A model generated the notes under the pieces. That model had not been told where the DNA came from, did no database searches, and saw nothing but the letters and a program-made list of their open reading frames with translations. Source: Clostridia bacterium (GTDB lineage Bacteria; Bacillota; Clostridia; TANB77; CAG-508). From it: a stretch of 64,000 nucleotides of DNA. Positions within the stretch are counted from its first letter, which is position 1, and each line of letters begins with the position of its first letter. The position numbers and the translations under genes are program-made. The DNA lies in the NCBI GenBank assembly GCA_017939755.1, contig JAGBAJ010000035.1:1-64000 (forward strand), written 5' to 3'. Below, piece by piece: positions 37,013 through 45,558 of this stretch.

Positions 37013-38002
37013 ATGGTATTACAAATAGTTTTAATGTTGATAGGATTTGTTCTATTAGTAAAAGGAGCAGATTTACTAGTTGATGGAGGAAGCAATATTG
37101 CAAAAAAATTTCATATCCCAGAGCTAATAATAGGGCTTACAATTGTTTCTGTAGGAACGTCGATGCCAGAGCTAATGGTTAGTTTAACATCTGCAATTAG
37201 TGGTCATTCAGATATGTCTATTGGAAATGTAGTAGGAAGTAACATAGCGGACTTATTATTGATTTTAGGCTTATGTGCTATAATGAAAGGATTAAAGTTT
37301 AAGAAAGAGACAAAATTTTTTGAAAGCCCATTTGCTTTATTAGTTACAATTTTATTATTTGTGTTAGCAAATAATAATTTAAGTGGACAACCAAATACTA
37401 TTAATAGAATAGAAGGTTTTATTCTAATGGTGCTATGTATTGTATTTATCATATACAATATTGTAATGGCTAAAAAAGGTGAAGACTTTGATGGTATTAG
37501 CAAAGAGCTTATAATTCCAAATTTAAAAATGAATACACCTGGCTATGTTATAAAATCGGTTATATATATAATTTTGGGCATTGCGTGTTTAAAATTTGGT
37601 GGAGATTTTGTCGTAAATAGTTGCTCTGAAATAGCAAGAAGGCTAGGTATGAGTGAGAAATTGATAAGTTTGACAATTATTGCAGTTGCAACAAGTTTGC
37701 CGGAGCTTGTTACTTCAATGGTAGCTACTAAAAAGGGTGAGATAGACTTGGCTATCGGTAACATTATAGGGTCATGTATCTTTAACATTTTGTTAATAAT
37801 TGGAGTTTCTGCAATTATAGCACCTATTAATTATTCAACAAGCTATAATAAGGATTTAATAATTTTGACAGTAGCTACATTATTTTTAGGACTATTCCCA
37901 TTTATCGGAAAGAAAGATGAAATGACTAGATTTAATGGAATAATATATTTTATTGGATATCTAGCATACATGACATTTATAGTTTTAAGCAATATAGGGT
38001 AA
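37013..38002 (+). CDS. Calcium/sodium antiporter (CaCA family)
   Basis: The 329-residue membrane protein has two inverted halves, each with an alpha-repeat: GTSMPELMVS with GNVVGSNIADLLL (about residues 48-85) and ATSLPELVTS with GNIIGSCIFNILL (about 225-265). This is the YrbG-type cation/Ca2+ exchanger fold. The acidic residue in each PEL motif is the ion ligand. AAGGAG ribosome site; a perfect hairpin terminator follows the stop. Confidence 0.93.
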   Translation: MVLQIVLMLIGFVLLVKGADLLVDGGSNIAKKFHIPELIIGLTIVSVGTSMPELMVSLTSAISGHSDMSIGNVVGSNIADLLLILGLCAIMKGLKFKKETKFFESPFALLVTILLFVLANNNLSGQPNTINRIEGFILMVLCIVFIIYNIVMAKKGEDFDGISKELIIPNLKMNTPGYVIKSVIYIILGIACLKFGGDFVVNSCSEIARRLGMSEKLISLTIIAVATSLPELVTSMVATKKGEIDLAIGNIIGSCIFNILLIIGVSAIIAPINYSTSYNKDLIILTVATLFLGLFPFIGKKDEMTRFNGIIYFIGYLAYMTFIVLSNIG

Positions 38003-38042
38003 AGAACAAATCGGAAAATCGAAGATTTTCCGATTTGTTCGG
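38003..38042 (+). terminator. Hairpin terminator after the antiporter
   Basis: GAACAAATCGGAAAATC and GATTTTCCGATTTGTTC are perfectly complementary across a three-base loop. The GAACAAAT/ATTTGTTC ends recur in other intergenic repeats. Confidence 0.7.
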
Positions 38043-38118
38043 CGCATGTATTATCCGTAGCTAACTTCGTTGTGCCACGGCTAATTGATGTGCATATGTT
38101 TTCATGAAGCTTTTTTAT

Positions 38119-38166
38119 ACATTAGGAAAGACATCTTTATGAGGTTACATAAGGGTGTTTTTTTGT
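38119..38166 (+). terminator. Second hairpin with T run
   Basis: Begins with the repeat start ACATTAGGAAAG; GACATCTTTATG pairs imperfectly with CATAAGGGTGT and ends in T7. The rest of the 38003-38359 gap holds a promoter (38243-38271) and no other recognisable feature. Confidence 0.5.
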
Positions 38167-38242
38167 ATGAAAAAGCAAGAGAATACATAAAAATGCAACC
38201 GGAGATGTTAAATATAAGCGTTCATAAAAAATACGGAATAAG

Positions 38243-38271
38243 TTGACAATTTACATAAAATCTGATAAAAT
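38243..38271 (+). promoter_or_regulatory. Sigma A promoter of the Ala-rich helix gene
   Basis: TTGACA (38243-38248), 17-base spacer, TAAAAT (38266-38271), with flanks AATAAG and TCTGA shared with the promoter at 21944. Confidence 0.75.
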
Positions 38272-38359
38272 ATAGGAAGTGGCGAACAATGTGTCGCACT
38301 AATCCATAGTTTCACACATAGGGGGTAACCCCAAAATCATTTTTAAGGAGGATGTTATT

Positions 38360-39196
38360 ATGGATATGCAGAAAATTTTTGGTATGACTGCAAAGTCTCT
38401 CTTTGATGGTGCACCCGTCTTTGAGGGAATGGCTACAGGTGACAGCACTACGAAGCAGGTACTCGAGAATGTCAAGGCAACCATGGCGGAGGCAAAGGAC
38501 ACCTGTGAGGGTGTTATCGGTATGGAGGGCGAATATGCGTCCTTTAAGAACGCCGAAGAATCGGCGTCCTATCTGCTGTGCCTTATGAGTGAAGGAGTCT
38601 TCCCGAAGGAAGATACTCCGTACAGCTCAGAATGGGGTCGCACGTTCGACTCTATTACAGGATCGTGCCTTAACATCGCTTTTGGTTACGCTCTTCTGAA
38701 GAGTATGCAGGGAGAGATTGTTCTCAGCAGCACCTCCGAAGAGGAAGCTGAAAAGGCCACGGAAGCAGAATCCGCCAGAAAGGCCACGGAAGCAGAAGCT
38801 GCCAGAAAGGCCGCGGAAGCAGAAGCTGCCAGAAAGGCCGCGGAAGCAGAAGCTGCCAGAAAGGCCGCGGAAGCAGAAGCCTCCAGAAAGGCTGCGGAAG
38901 CAAAAGCCTCCAGAAAGGCTGCGGAAGCAGAAGCTGCCAAAAAGGCTGCAGAGGAAGAGGCAGCACGCAAAGCTGCTGAAGAAGAAGCTGCAGCTGAAAA
39001 GGCAGAAGAAGAATCTGCTGCAGAGGAAACTGCTGAAAAGCCTAAAAAGAGAGGCTTCAAGGGTATCTTTGAAAAAGCTAAAAGCTTTCTCACGGATGAG
39101 GACGAGGACGACGAGTCCAAGCCCAAGAAGCCCAAGAAGCCGCGCAGTCACAGCAAGAAAAATTCCGAAATCCTGGAGGACTTTGTCGACGAATAA
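38360..39196 (+). CDS. Ala/Glu/Lys-helix protein, unknown function
   Basis: The 278-residue protein has an unrecognised N-terminal domain (1-125), a period-nine Ala/Glu/Arg/Lys helix (about 128-225) and a C-terminal tail that is first basic (EKPKKRGFKG), then acidic (DEDEDDE), then basic again (KPKKPKKPRSHSKK). It is likely cytoplasmic. Base composition is markedly higher in GC than neighbours (CTC, GTC, CCC codons). The helix repeats share DNA with the 22040 gene, and both have near-identical promoters. The gene has a perfect AAGGAGG site. Confidence 0.75.
   Translation: MDMQKIFGMTAKSLFDGAPVFEGMATGDSTTKQVLENVKATMAEAKDTCEGVIGMEGEYASFKNAEESASYLLCLMSEGVFPKEDTPYSSEWGRTFDSITGSCLNIAFGYALLKSMQGEIVLSSTSEEEAEKATEAESARKATEAEAARKAAEAEAARKAAEAEAARKAAEAEASRKAAEAKASRKAAEAEAAKKAAEEEAARKAAEEEAAAEKAEEESAAEETAEKPKKRGFKGIFEKAKSFLTDEDEDDESKPKKPKKPRSHSKKNSEILEDFVDE
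38755..38945 (+). repeat. 27-bp tandem repeats of the Ala-rich helix
   Basis: About seven copies of the 27-bp unit with core GCAGAAGCTGCCAGAAAGGC, matching those at 22925-23225. Confidence 0.85.
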
Positions 39197-39235
39197 TCGG
39201 CAAACCTCTGCTTGGATAACGGAAAATGAGGGAAA

Positions 39236-39280
39236 GGACCCGTGTGTGTAAAAGCACACGTGGTCCTCCTTCTTTTTATA
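39236..39280 (+). terminator. GC-rich terminator of the 38360 gene
   Basis: GGACCCGTGTGTG pairs with CACACGTGGTCC, followed by a C/T-rich run ending TCTTTTT. Confidence 0.8.
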
Positions 39281-39357
39281 AAATATTCAAAAATAATAAA
39301 ATATATATTTAATTATACTAGTAATATTTAAAAAACATACAAAAGTAATGTTTAGTT

Positions 39358-39786
39358 TTATGGAATAGCATTTCTTGCTAATTCATCGCATTTATTATTT
39401 AATTCATTATCACTATGACCTTTTACTTTATTAAATGTAACTTTGTGAATCTTAGTTAATTTATATAGCTCTTCCCATAAATCTTTATTTTTTACAGGCT
39501 CATTATTTGAGGTTTTCCAGCCCTTTTTTATCCAATTATAAATCCAGCCTTGAGTAAAGCAGTTTACTACATAGGCACTATCACTATATACATTTACAAT
39601 ACATGGGTGTTTCAATAACTTTAATGCTTCTAAAACAGCAGTTATTTCCATAATATTATTAGTTGTTTCTTTTTGTCCGCCAGAAATTTCTCTTTTAATT
39701 CCTTTATATATAAGGACAGATCCCCATCCTCCCGGACCTGGATTTCCAGAGCAAGCTCCATCGGTATATATTGTAACTTCATCCAT
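39358..39786 (-). CDS. rnhA: Ribonuclease HI
   Basis: The 142-residue enzyme removes RNA from RNA-DNA hybrids. It opens with YTDGACSGNPGPGGW, has a central Glu in IMEITAVLEAL, SDSAYVVNC and the C-terminal CDELA, giving the D-E-D-D catalytic set. The start used is ATG 39786; an ATG nine bases upstream (39795) sits almost on the GAAAGG ribosome site. Transcribed leftward, alone. Confidence 0.95.
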   Translation of the reverse strand: MDEVTIYTDGACSGNPGPGGWGSVLIYKGIKREISGGQKETTNNIMEITAVLEALKLLKHPCIVNVYSDSAYVVNCFTQGWIYNWIKKGWKTSNNEPVKNKDLWEELYKLTKIHKVTFNKVKGHSDNELNNKCDELARNAIP

Positions 39787-39964
39787 AAATATCATATCCT
39801 TTCAGTTTTTGCATACAAATAGTAATTTTCTGAAATTATATAATGTAAAACTTTATAATGCAATATAAAAGTAAAATGTTGTAAATGTTACTAGCACATT
39901 CGTATATACAAAAAGATAAATTTATGATAATATACATGTGACATAGAAAGAAGGGAATATTTAT

Positions 39965-40738
39965 ATGAAAGTTTTAACAATTGGAGATATCGTTGGCGAA
40001 AGCGGTGTAAAAAAATTTAAAGAAGAGCTACCAAAAATAAGAGCTGAATATAATATAGATTTTGTAATAGTAAACGCAGAAAATTCTGCAGGAGGAATGG
40101 GTATAACAACAAAAATATTTAATGATTTATTAAATTTAAATGTTGATGTAATTACAATGGGAAATCACACCTGGGGAAAAAAAGATATTTTCTCTTTTAT
40201 AGATCATCCAAAACTTTTAAGACCAGCAAATTATTCAAAGGGTGTCGTAGGAAAAGGTGTTGGAATATATAATTGTAAGGACAAGAAAATTGCAGTTATA
40301 GATTTAATTGGGAGAACAGATATGAATGTATTATCAGATAATCCATTTACAAAGGTACAATCTGCAATAAAAAACGTTAAAGACGAATGTGATATAATCT
40401 TTGTAGAATTTCATGCAGAAGCAACTGCAGAAAAAATAGCTATGGCAAACTATATAGATGGCAAAGTAACAGCAGTCTACGGAACACATACTCATGTTCA
40501 AACAGCAGATGAGCAAATTCTAGAAAATGGAACTGGATATATTACAGATATAGGTATGACAGGTCCAATAGATTCTATAATAGGCATGGATAAGGAGGCA
40601 TCAATAAAAAGATTTGTAACTTCATTACCAGAAAGATATAAATTAGCTGAGGGAAAGTGCATGCTAAACGCATGTATTTTCGAGATAAATGATGAGGATT
40701 GTCGAGTAACGTCGATAGAGAGAATAATAAGAAAATAA
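39965..40738 (+). CDS. ymdB: YmdB-family metallophosphoesterase (TIGR00282)
   Basis: The 257-residue protein has the calcineurin-like metal motifs GDIVGESG, NAENSAGG, GNHTWGKKD, VEFHAEATAEK and YGTHTHVQTAD. Bacillus YmdB is a phosphodiesterase that affects biofilm and sporulation decisions, with 2',3'-cyclic nucleotides as substrates in vitro. As in Bacillus it is followed by spoVS. AGAAGGG ribosome site. Confidence 0.93.
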   Translation: MKVLTIGDIVGESGVKKFKEELPKIRAEYNIDFVIVNAENSAGGMGITTKIFNDLLNLNVDVITMGNHTWGKKDIFSFIDHPKLLRPANYSKGVVGKGVGIYNCKDKKIAVIDLIGRTDMNVLSDNPFTKVQSAIKNVKDECDIIFVEFHAEATAEKIAMANYIDGKVTAVYGTHTHVQTADEQILENGTGYITDIGMTGPIDSIIGMDKEASIKRFVTSLPERYKLAEGKCMLNACIFEINDEDCRVTSIERIIRK

Positions 40739-40861
40739 ATCGCAAAATATGGCATACGAAAAGTAATTATATTTTATAAAAAATATAGACTTTTATTTAT
40801 TAATGTATTATAAATATATATGTAGTGAGAACACAAAAATAAAAATAATAGGAGGCAAAAA

Positions 40862-41125
40862 ATGGAAGTTTTAAAAATCTCATCAAAATCAAACCCAAAT
40901 TCAGTTGCTGGAGCAATAGCTGGATTAGTAAAGGAAAATAATTATGCAGAAATGCAAGCAATAGGGGCAGGAGCTTTAAATCAAGCTGTTAAAGCAGTAG
41001 CTATAGCTAGAGGATTTGTTGCACCATCAGGAGTTGACTTAGTATGCGTACCTGCATTCGCTGAAGTACAAGTAGAAGGCGAAGAAAGAACAGGTATCAA
41101 ATTAATCATAGAGGCTAGAAAATAA
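40862..41125 (+). CDS. spoVS: Stage V sporulation protein S
   Basis: The 87-residue Alba-like protein matches SpoVS over its whole length, with SSKSNPNSVAGAIAGL at the start and AEVQVEGEERTGI near the end. It is needed for spore coat assembly and affects cell division in Bacillus. AGGAGG site precedes it. The gap to recA contains a repeat element and the recA promoter. Confidence 0.96.
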   Translation: MEVLKISSKSNPNSVAGAIAGLVKENNYAEMQAIGAGALNQAVKAVAIARGFVAPSGVDLVCVPAFAEVQVEGEERTGIKLIIEARK

Positions 41126-41171
41126 TATTTTATATAGGGGGGCATGGTATTTTAAACTATGCTCTCTTTTA

Positions 41172-41300
41172 TACATTAGGAAAGAAAAAAGTATAGAAAT
41201 CAGTATAATAATTTCTATACTTATATGGTACCGAAGTCATGCTGACTTTTCCTAATGTTAGAATATTATAATCATGCCACTTTTTCTCTTTTAGTTAGAT
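41172..41300. repeat. Intergenic repeat element copy upstream of recA
   Basis: ACATTAGGAAAG (41172) pairs with CTTTTCCTAATGT (41247-41259) around an internal hairpin GTATAGAAAT...ATTTCTATAC and the core AAGTCATGCTGACTT. It is followed by AATATTATAATCATGCCACTTTT, also found near 63405 and 63548. Confidence 0.65.
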
Positions 41301-41401
41301 TTCTAGAAAATTTTAAAATTGCTATTGAAAAAATAATAGTTATAGGTTATACAATAACTAAAAGTAATTTGTAAAAAAGTAATTATAAGTGAAAAAAATA
41401 C

Positions 41402-41429
41402 TTGACAAAAGAAAAAATTAATATATAAT
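41402..41429 (+). promoter_or_regulatory. Sigma A promoter of recA
   Basis: TTGACA (41402-41407), a 16-base spacer and TATAAT (41424-41429). Confidence 0.8.
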
Positions 41430-41435
41430 AAATGC

Positions 41436-41447
41436 AAACAAACGTTT
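41436..41447. promoter_or_regulatory. Putative LexA operator of recA
   Basis: AAAC-AAAC-GTTT just downstream of the -10 element, around the transcription start. Same spacing and half-sites as at the lexA promoter. Confidence 0.55.
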
Positions 41448-41463
41448 TATGAGGAGGAAGAAA

Positions 41464-42522
41464 ATGGGAACAGAAAATACAGAAAAAAAGAAGGCATTAG
41501 AGGCAGCTTTAAGCCAAATTGAGAAACAATTCGGAAAAGGATCTGTAATGAAATTAGGAGAAACAACTGCTATGGATGTAGAGGCAATTCCAACAGGATC
41601 TTTAAGTTTAGATATAGCTCTAGGTATTGGTGGAATACCTAGAGGAAGAATTGTAGAAGTATATGGACCAGAGTCATCAGGTAAAACAACACTAACATTA
41701 CATATGATAGCAGAGGCACAAAAGCTAGGAGGAGAAGCTGCTTTTATTGATGCAGAGCATGCATTAGATCCAGTATATGCTAAACATCTTGGTGTTGATA
41801 TAGATAATCTTATAGTTTCACAACCAGATACAGGAGAGCAAGCTCTTGAAATTGCAGAAGCACTTGTAAGAAGTGGTGCATTAGATATAATTGTAGTAGA
41901 CTCTGTTGCAGCTCTTGTCCCAAAGGCAGAAATTGATGGTGATATGGGAGATTCTCATATTGGTCTACAGGCACGTCTAATGTCCCAAGCATTACGTAAA
42001 TTAGCAGGAGCAATAAATAAAACAAAAACTGTTATTATATTTATAAATCAATTAAGAGAAAAAGTTGGAATCATGTTTGGAAATCCAGAAACAACAACAG
42101 GTGGTAGAGCATTAAAATATTACGCATCTGTAAGGCTTGATATTAGAAAAATAGAAAATATAAAACAAGATGGAGAAGTTACAGGAAATAGAGCTAAGGT
42201 AAAAGTAGTAAAAAATAAAATGGCACCTCCATTCAGAGAAGCTGAGTTCGATATTGTGTACGGAAAAGGAATATCTAAATCTGGAAGTATATTAGATTTG
42301 GCAGTTAACCTAGATATTGTTGAAAAAAGTGGATCTTGGTTTAGTTATAATGGTGAGAGAATTGGACAAGGAAGAGAAAATATTAAAAAATATTTAGAAG
42401 ATAATCCAAAAGTTATGGCCGAAATAGAAGAAAAAGTTAGAGAAAATCATAAAAAAGCATTTGAGCAAAGTTTAACTGATGAAGAAGTTTCGAAAGATGA
42501 TGATACAGAAGGTGCTGAATAG
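41464..42522 (+). CDS. recA: RecA recombinase
   Basis: The 352-residue recombinase has Walker [10 protein letters not shown] (about residue 65), [18 protein letters not shown] and the L2 loop [20 protein letters not shown]. It drives strand exchange and activates LexA cleavage. The start at ATG 41464 lies behind GAGGAGG; the five codons upstream are unlikely to be translated. A charged, Asp-rich C-terminus ([12 protein letters not shown]) is usual. recX follows after 18 bases. Confidence 0.98.
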   Translation: MGTENTEKKKALEAALSQIEKQFGKGSVMKLGETTAMDVEAIPTGSLSLDIALGIGGIPRGRIVEVYGPESSGKTTLTLHMIAEAQKLGGEAAFIDAEHALDPVYAKHLGVDIDNLIVSQPDTGEQALEIAEALVRSGALDIIVVDSVAALVPKAEIDGDMGDSHIGLQARLMSQALRKLAGAINKTKTVIIFINQLREKVGIMFGNPETTTGGRALKYYASVRLDIRKIENIKQDGEVTGNRAKVKVVKNKMAPPFREAEFDIVYGKGISKSGSILDLAVNLDIVEKSGSWFSYNGERIGQGRENIKKYLEDNPKVMAEIEEKVRENHKKAFEQSLTDEEVSKDDDTEGAE

Positions 42523-42540
42523 TATTGGAGAGATTGTATA

Positions 42541-42993
42541 ATGAATTTTGAAAAGTTAGAGCTATATGACAAATGTAAAACTAAAGTTTTAAAGTATGTT
42601 ATATATAAAAAACGTTCTGAAAACGAAATAAGAGTAAAATTTCAAAAAGAAATTGATGAAGATATGCTAGATGATATTATACAAGAATTAAAAGAAAATC
42701 AGTATATTAGTGATGAGAAATATATAGAAAGAGCTGTAAGTGAATTTATGGCTCTAAAAAATTTATCATTAAGACAAATTAAATATAAATTACAATCAAA
42801 AGGCATAGGTGTAAATTTAATAGAAGATTATTTTCAAGAGCATAATAATGATTTAAAAGAGTACGAAATTAAATCTGCCAATAATATAATAACAAAAAAA
42901 TATGATCAACCTGCAGAAGAAATAATTCAGTTTTTGTTGAAAAAAGGCTTCGAATATGATAATGTAAAGGAAGCTTTAGAGAGGAGAGATTAA
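42541..42993 (+). CDS. recX: RecX regulator of RecA
   Basis: The 150-residue, helical, highly charged protein has three tandem three-helix repeats typical of RecX (for example NEIRVKFQKE, SLRQIKYKLQSKGI, AEEIIQFLLKKGF). It limits RecA filament growth. It lies between recA and scpA and its last base coincides with the first base of scpA (TAATG overlap). Confidence 0.9.
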   Translation: MNFEKLELYDKCKTKVLKYVIYKKRSENEIRVKFQKEIDEDMLDDIIQELKENQYISDEKYIERAVSEFMALKNLSLRQIKYKLQSKGIGVNLIEDYFQEHNNDLKEYEIKSANNIITKKYDQPAEEIIQFLLKKGFEYDNVKEALERRD

Positions 42994-43760
42994 TGAAAAA
43001 TATATTAAGTTATGAATCTCAAATATATTCAATAAAGACAAATGACTTTGAAGGTCCAATGGACTTATTGTGTCATTTAATAGATAAAAACAAGATGAGT
43101 GTATGTGATATTAATATCAGCGAAATAACAGATCAGTATATGCAATACTTAAATGCAATGGAAGAGCTAAACCTAGAAATTGCAAGTGAGTTTGTAATTA
43201 TGGCATCAACATTATTATATTTAAAATCAAAAACATTACTTCCTGTTGTTGAAAACGCAGAAACTGAAGAAGAAGAGCTTACTGAAGAAGAGCTATTAAG
43301 AAGAATTATGGAGTACAAAAAGTATAAAGAAATATCTGAAAAATTTAAACAAATGTATCAAGATAATTATTCAAGATTTTTTAAAGATGCAGAGAAAATC
43401 AAATTCGATAAAAAAGAGCTAGAGGCAGAAGTTAACTCTTCAATGATAGTAAAGTCATATGCTAGAATAATTGAAAAAAATAAAAAAAGATTAAACAGAA
43501 ATGCAAGAAATATAAGAAAGATTGCAATAACAGATAAGTACACTGTCTCAAGTAAAGTAAGGGAGATGTATAAAGAGTTAGTAAAAAACAAAAAGTTTGT
43601 ATTTAACAATTTATATTCTCAAAAGCAGTGTAATAAGGAAGAAGTTGTTACTGCATTTACAGGATTGTTAGAGATGTCTAGGCGTAGTAAGGTTCAAACA
43701 TCACAAAATATATTATTTGGTGATATTATGGTTGAAAAAAATAGAAGAAAAATAGATTAA
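42993..43760 (+). CDS. scpA: Segregation and condensation protein A
   Basis: The 255-residue kleisin begins with FEGPMDLLCHLIDKNKMSV, the ScpA N-terminal signature, followed by an acidic middle region (EEEELTEEELLRR) and a C-terminal winged-helix-like region. It bridges SMC heads in condensin. scpB is not in the next gene position. One-base overlap with recX implies translational coupling. Confidence 0.93.
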   Translation: MKNILSYESQIYSIKTNDFEGPMDLLCHLIDKNKMSVCDINISEITDQYMQYLNAMEELNLEIASEFVIMASTLLYLKSKTLLPVVENAETEEEELTEEELLRRIMEYKKYKEISEKFKQMYQDNYSRFFKDAEKIKFDKKELEAEVNSSMIVKSYARIIEKNKKRLNRNARNIRKIAITDKYTVSSKVREMYKELVKNKKFVFNNLYSQKQCNKEEVVTAFTGLLEMSRRSKVQTSQNILFGDIMVEKNRRKID

Positions 43761-43808
43761 AAAAAATAAATATGGAAAATATAACTAGTAGTATATAAGG
43801 AGATAAAT

Positions 43809-44387
43809 ATGTTACTAGTTTTTATTTTGCTATTTTTAATTGTAGCTATAATAACTATAGAAATAAAGATATATATATATGCAGATAATAATAGCAACAA
43901 ATTTGTATTAAAGATATATGTGTTTTATGTAATTCCTATTGCAAAGATTGATTTAAAAAAAATACAGAAAAAAGTAAAGTATAAGTACAATAATAAATTT
44001 AAAGAAAAAATAAATTATAAAGACATAAAAAAAGCAATAAAAGTTATTAGAAAATATGGATATATTAATTTAGAAAAATTCAACTTGATTGCAGAAGTTT
44101 CTACAGGAGACGTTGCTATTACATCATACATTGTAGCTATAAGTTCCGGTATTGTAGGATTTATAATTAGATATCTAAATTTTATAATAGACAAAAAAAA
44201 TTTTAAATATAAGATAAAACCTATTTATGAAAATAAAAAAATATTTCATTTTGAATTTAGCTGCATAATAAGTTCAACTATTGTGCATATTACTTGTATA
44301 TTATTTAGAATTTTACATGAATGGAGATGTGAACAAAATGGAAGAAAATCATCCTATAGAAGAGCTAATGGTTACAACCATGAATAG
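43809..44387 (+). CDS. DUF2953-like membrane protein
   Basis: The 192-residue protein has an N-terminal membrane helix (about 1-18), a strongly basic middle (KKIQKKVKYKYNN) and a second hydrophobic segment (about 100-120). It resembles the DUF2953 protein YtfI that sits beside ytfJ in Bacillus. The last 50 bases overlap the next gene in another frame. Role unknown; the neighbourhood suggests sporulation. Confidence 0.75.
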   Translation: MLLVFILLFLIVAIITIEIKIYIYADNNSNKFVLKIYVFYVIPIAKIDLKKIQKKVKYKYNNKFKEKINYKDIKKAIKVIRKYGYINLEKFNLIAEVSTGDVAITSYIVAISSGIVGFIIRYLNFIIDKKNFKYKIKPIYENKKIFHFEFSCIISSTIVHITCILFRILHEWRCEQNGRKSSYRRANGYNHE

Positions 44388-45144
44388 CATAAAGCAAATG
44401 GTAGATGTTAATACAATTATTGGAGAGCCTATAAAAGCTTTAGATAATACGGTAATTATACCAATATCTAAAGTTGGTTTTGGCTTTGCTGCTGGTGGAA
44501 GCGAATTTAATGATGAAACAGTAAATTCATATAACAGAAAAGAGAAGGAAGAAAATATAAAGTACAGATTGCCTTTTGGAGGGGGAAGTGGAGCAGGAGT
44601 TAATATTAGTCCAGTAGCTTTTTTAATTGTCCAAAATGACAATGTCAAGCTAATAGAAGCAAGCCACAGCTCTGTTTTAGACAAAATCGTTGAGTATATA
44701 CCAGATGTAGCTGAAAAAGTTAGCAATCTTATAAAAAAGAAATTGGATAATAAACGTAATGAATATAATGATTTCGGGGACGACTTTGACGATGACTTTG
44801 AAGATAATTATGATGACGAGCTTGATGATTTTGATGATTATGTAGAAGAAAGCAATATTGATAAACAAGGTAAGCATTCATCAAAGGGAGATGATTTTTT
44901 TGAGGATCACAATGACAATGACCTTGATAACAAGTATGATTTAGATTTTGACGATGATTTTGAAGAAGACATAAAAATTCCTGAAAAAAAGTCTGTAAAA
45001 AAGGAGTCCACAATTATAAAAAACAAGGACGGGAACAAAATAAAGGAGAAACATAAAAAAGAGATAAACAAAATTATCAATGAGGGCTCTGGTAAAGCAA
45101 AGAAATTTGAAGAGAAAATTAAAGAAGTGAAAAATAATGGTTAA
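44338..45144 (+). CDS. ytfJ: GerW/YtfJ family spore protein with long acidic tail
   Basis: The N-terminal ~120 residues match GerW/YtfJ: HPIEELMVTTMNSIKQMVDVN, VIIPISKVGFGFAAGGSEF and PFGGGSGAGVNISPVAFLIV. GerW-family proteins are needed for GerA-type spore germination in Bacillus. Unusual here is a ~130-residue C-terminal extension very rich in Asp/Glu (DDFDDDFEDNYDDELDDFDD-like runs) and then Lys. Start ATG 44338 is preferred to the longer frame from 44281 since it matches the family N-terminus and has GGAGATG upstream. It overlaps the DUF2953-like gene by 50 bases. Confidence 0.9.
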   Translation: MEENHPIEELMVTTMNSIKQMVDVNTIIGEPIKALDNTVIIPISKVGFGFAAGGSEFNDETVNSYNRKEKEENIKYRLPFGGGSGAGVNISPVAFLIVQNDNVKLIEASHSSVLDKIVEYIPDVAEKVSNLIKKKLDNKRNEYNDFGDDFDDDFEDNYDDELDDFDDYVEESNIDKQGKHSSKGDDFFEDHNDNDLDNKYDLDFDDDFEEDIKIPEKKSVKKESTIIKNKDGNKIKEKHKKEINKIINEGSGKAKKFEEKIKEVKNNG

Positions 45145-45198
45145 GAAGTGAAAAAATAATGGAAGAATTTATAAACAAAAATATATAGAATGAAGAAA

Positions 45199-45420
45199 TA
45201 TATAGTTACCAGTCAGCCTTAAATCAAATTATAATGTAATAAAAAGTCTTAGCATTTATATTTGTAAGCGTCAAGGTACTAAAATAATTATTTCGTTAGA
45301 TAATTATTTTAGGTAGTAAAGCGTCCGTATCGAAACATTTATGTTTCGATAGCTGTAAAATATAAATGCTAAGACTTTCTATTACATATCTCTTCAAATA
45401 TGGCTGACTAGTAACAATAT
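45199..45420. repeat. 222-bp branched inverted-repeat element
   Basis: Outer arms GTTACCAGTCAGCC (about 45205-45218) and GGCTGACTAGTAAC (45402-45415) extend to 17 of 19 matches; a second pair, 45235-45263 and 45358-45386, matches at about 27 of 29. Inside are two hairpins, ACTAAAATAATTAT/ATAATTATTTTAGGT (45277-45315) and ATCGAAACAT/ATGTTTCGAT (45329-45350). The result is a closed, branched fold. No ORF inside. Candidate MITE or structured RNA. Confidence 0.65.
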
Positions 45421-45512
45421 ATAAAATAAATACAAAATAATTAGCGTACAAATGTTTACTTTTTTTGTTATTTGTGTAATAATACATCATAATATATTTT
45501 ATGGAGGAAAAA

Positions 45513-45547
45513 GTACGATTCGACCGTATATAATAGTCGAATCGTAC
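45513..45547. promoter_or_regulatory. Perfect hairpin between Shine-Dalgarno-like site and recG start
   Basis: GTACGATTCGAC and GTCGAATCGTAC are exactly complementary around an 11-base loop. TGGAGG lies just upstream (45503-45508) and the recG ATG 11 bases downstream, where no other good ribosome site exists. No T tract follows, so it is not a terminator. Confidence 0.6.
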
Positions 45548-45558
45548 AAGAAAAACGA

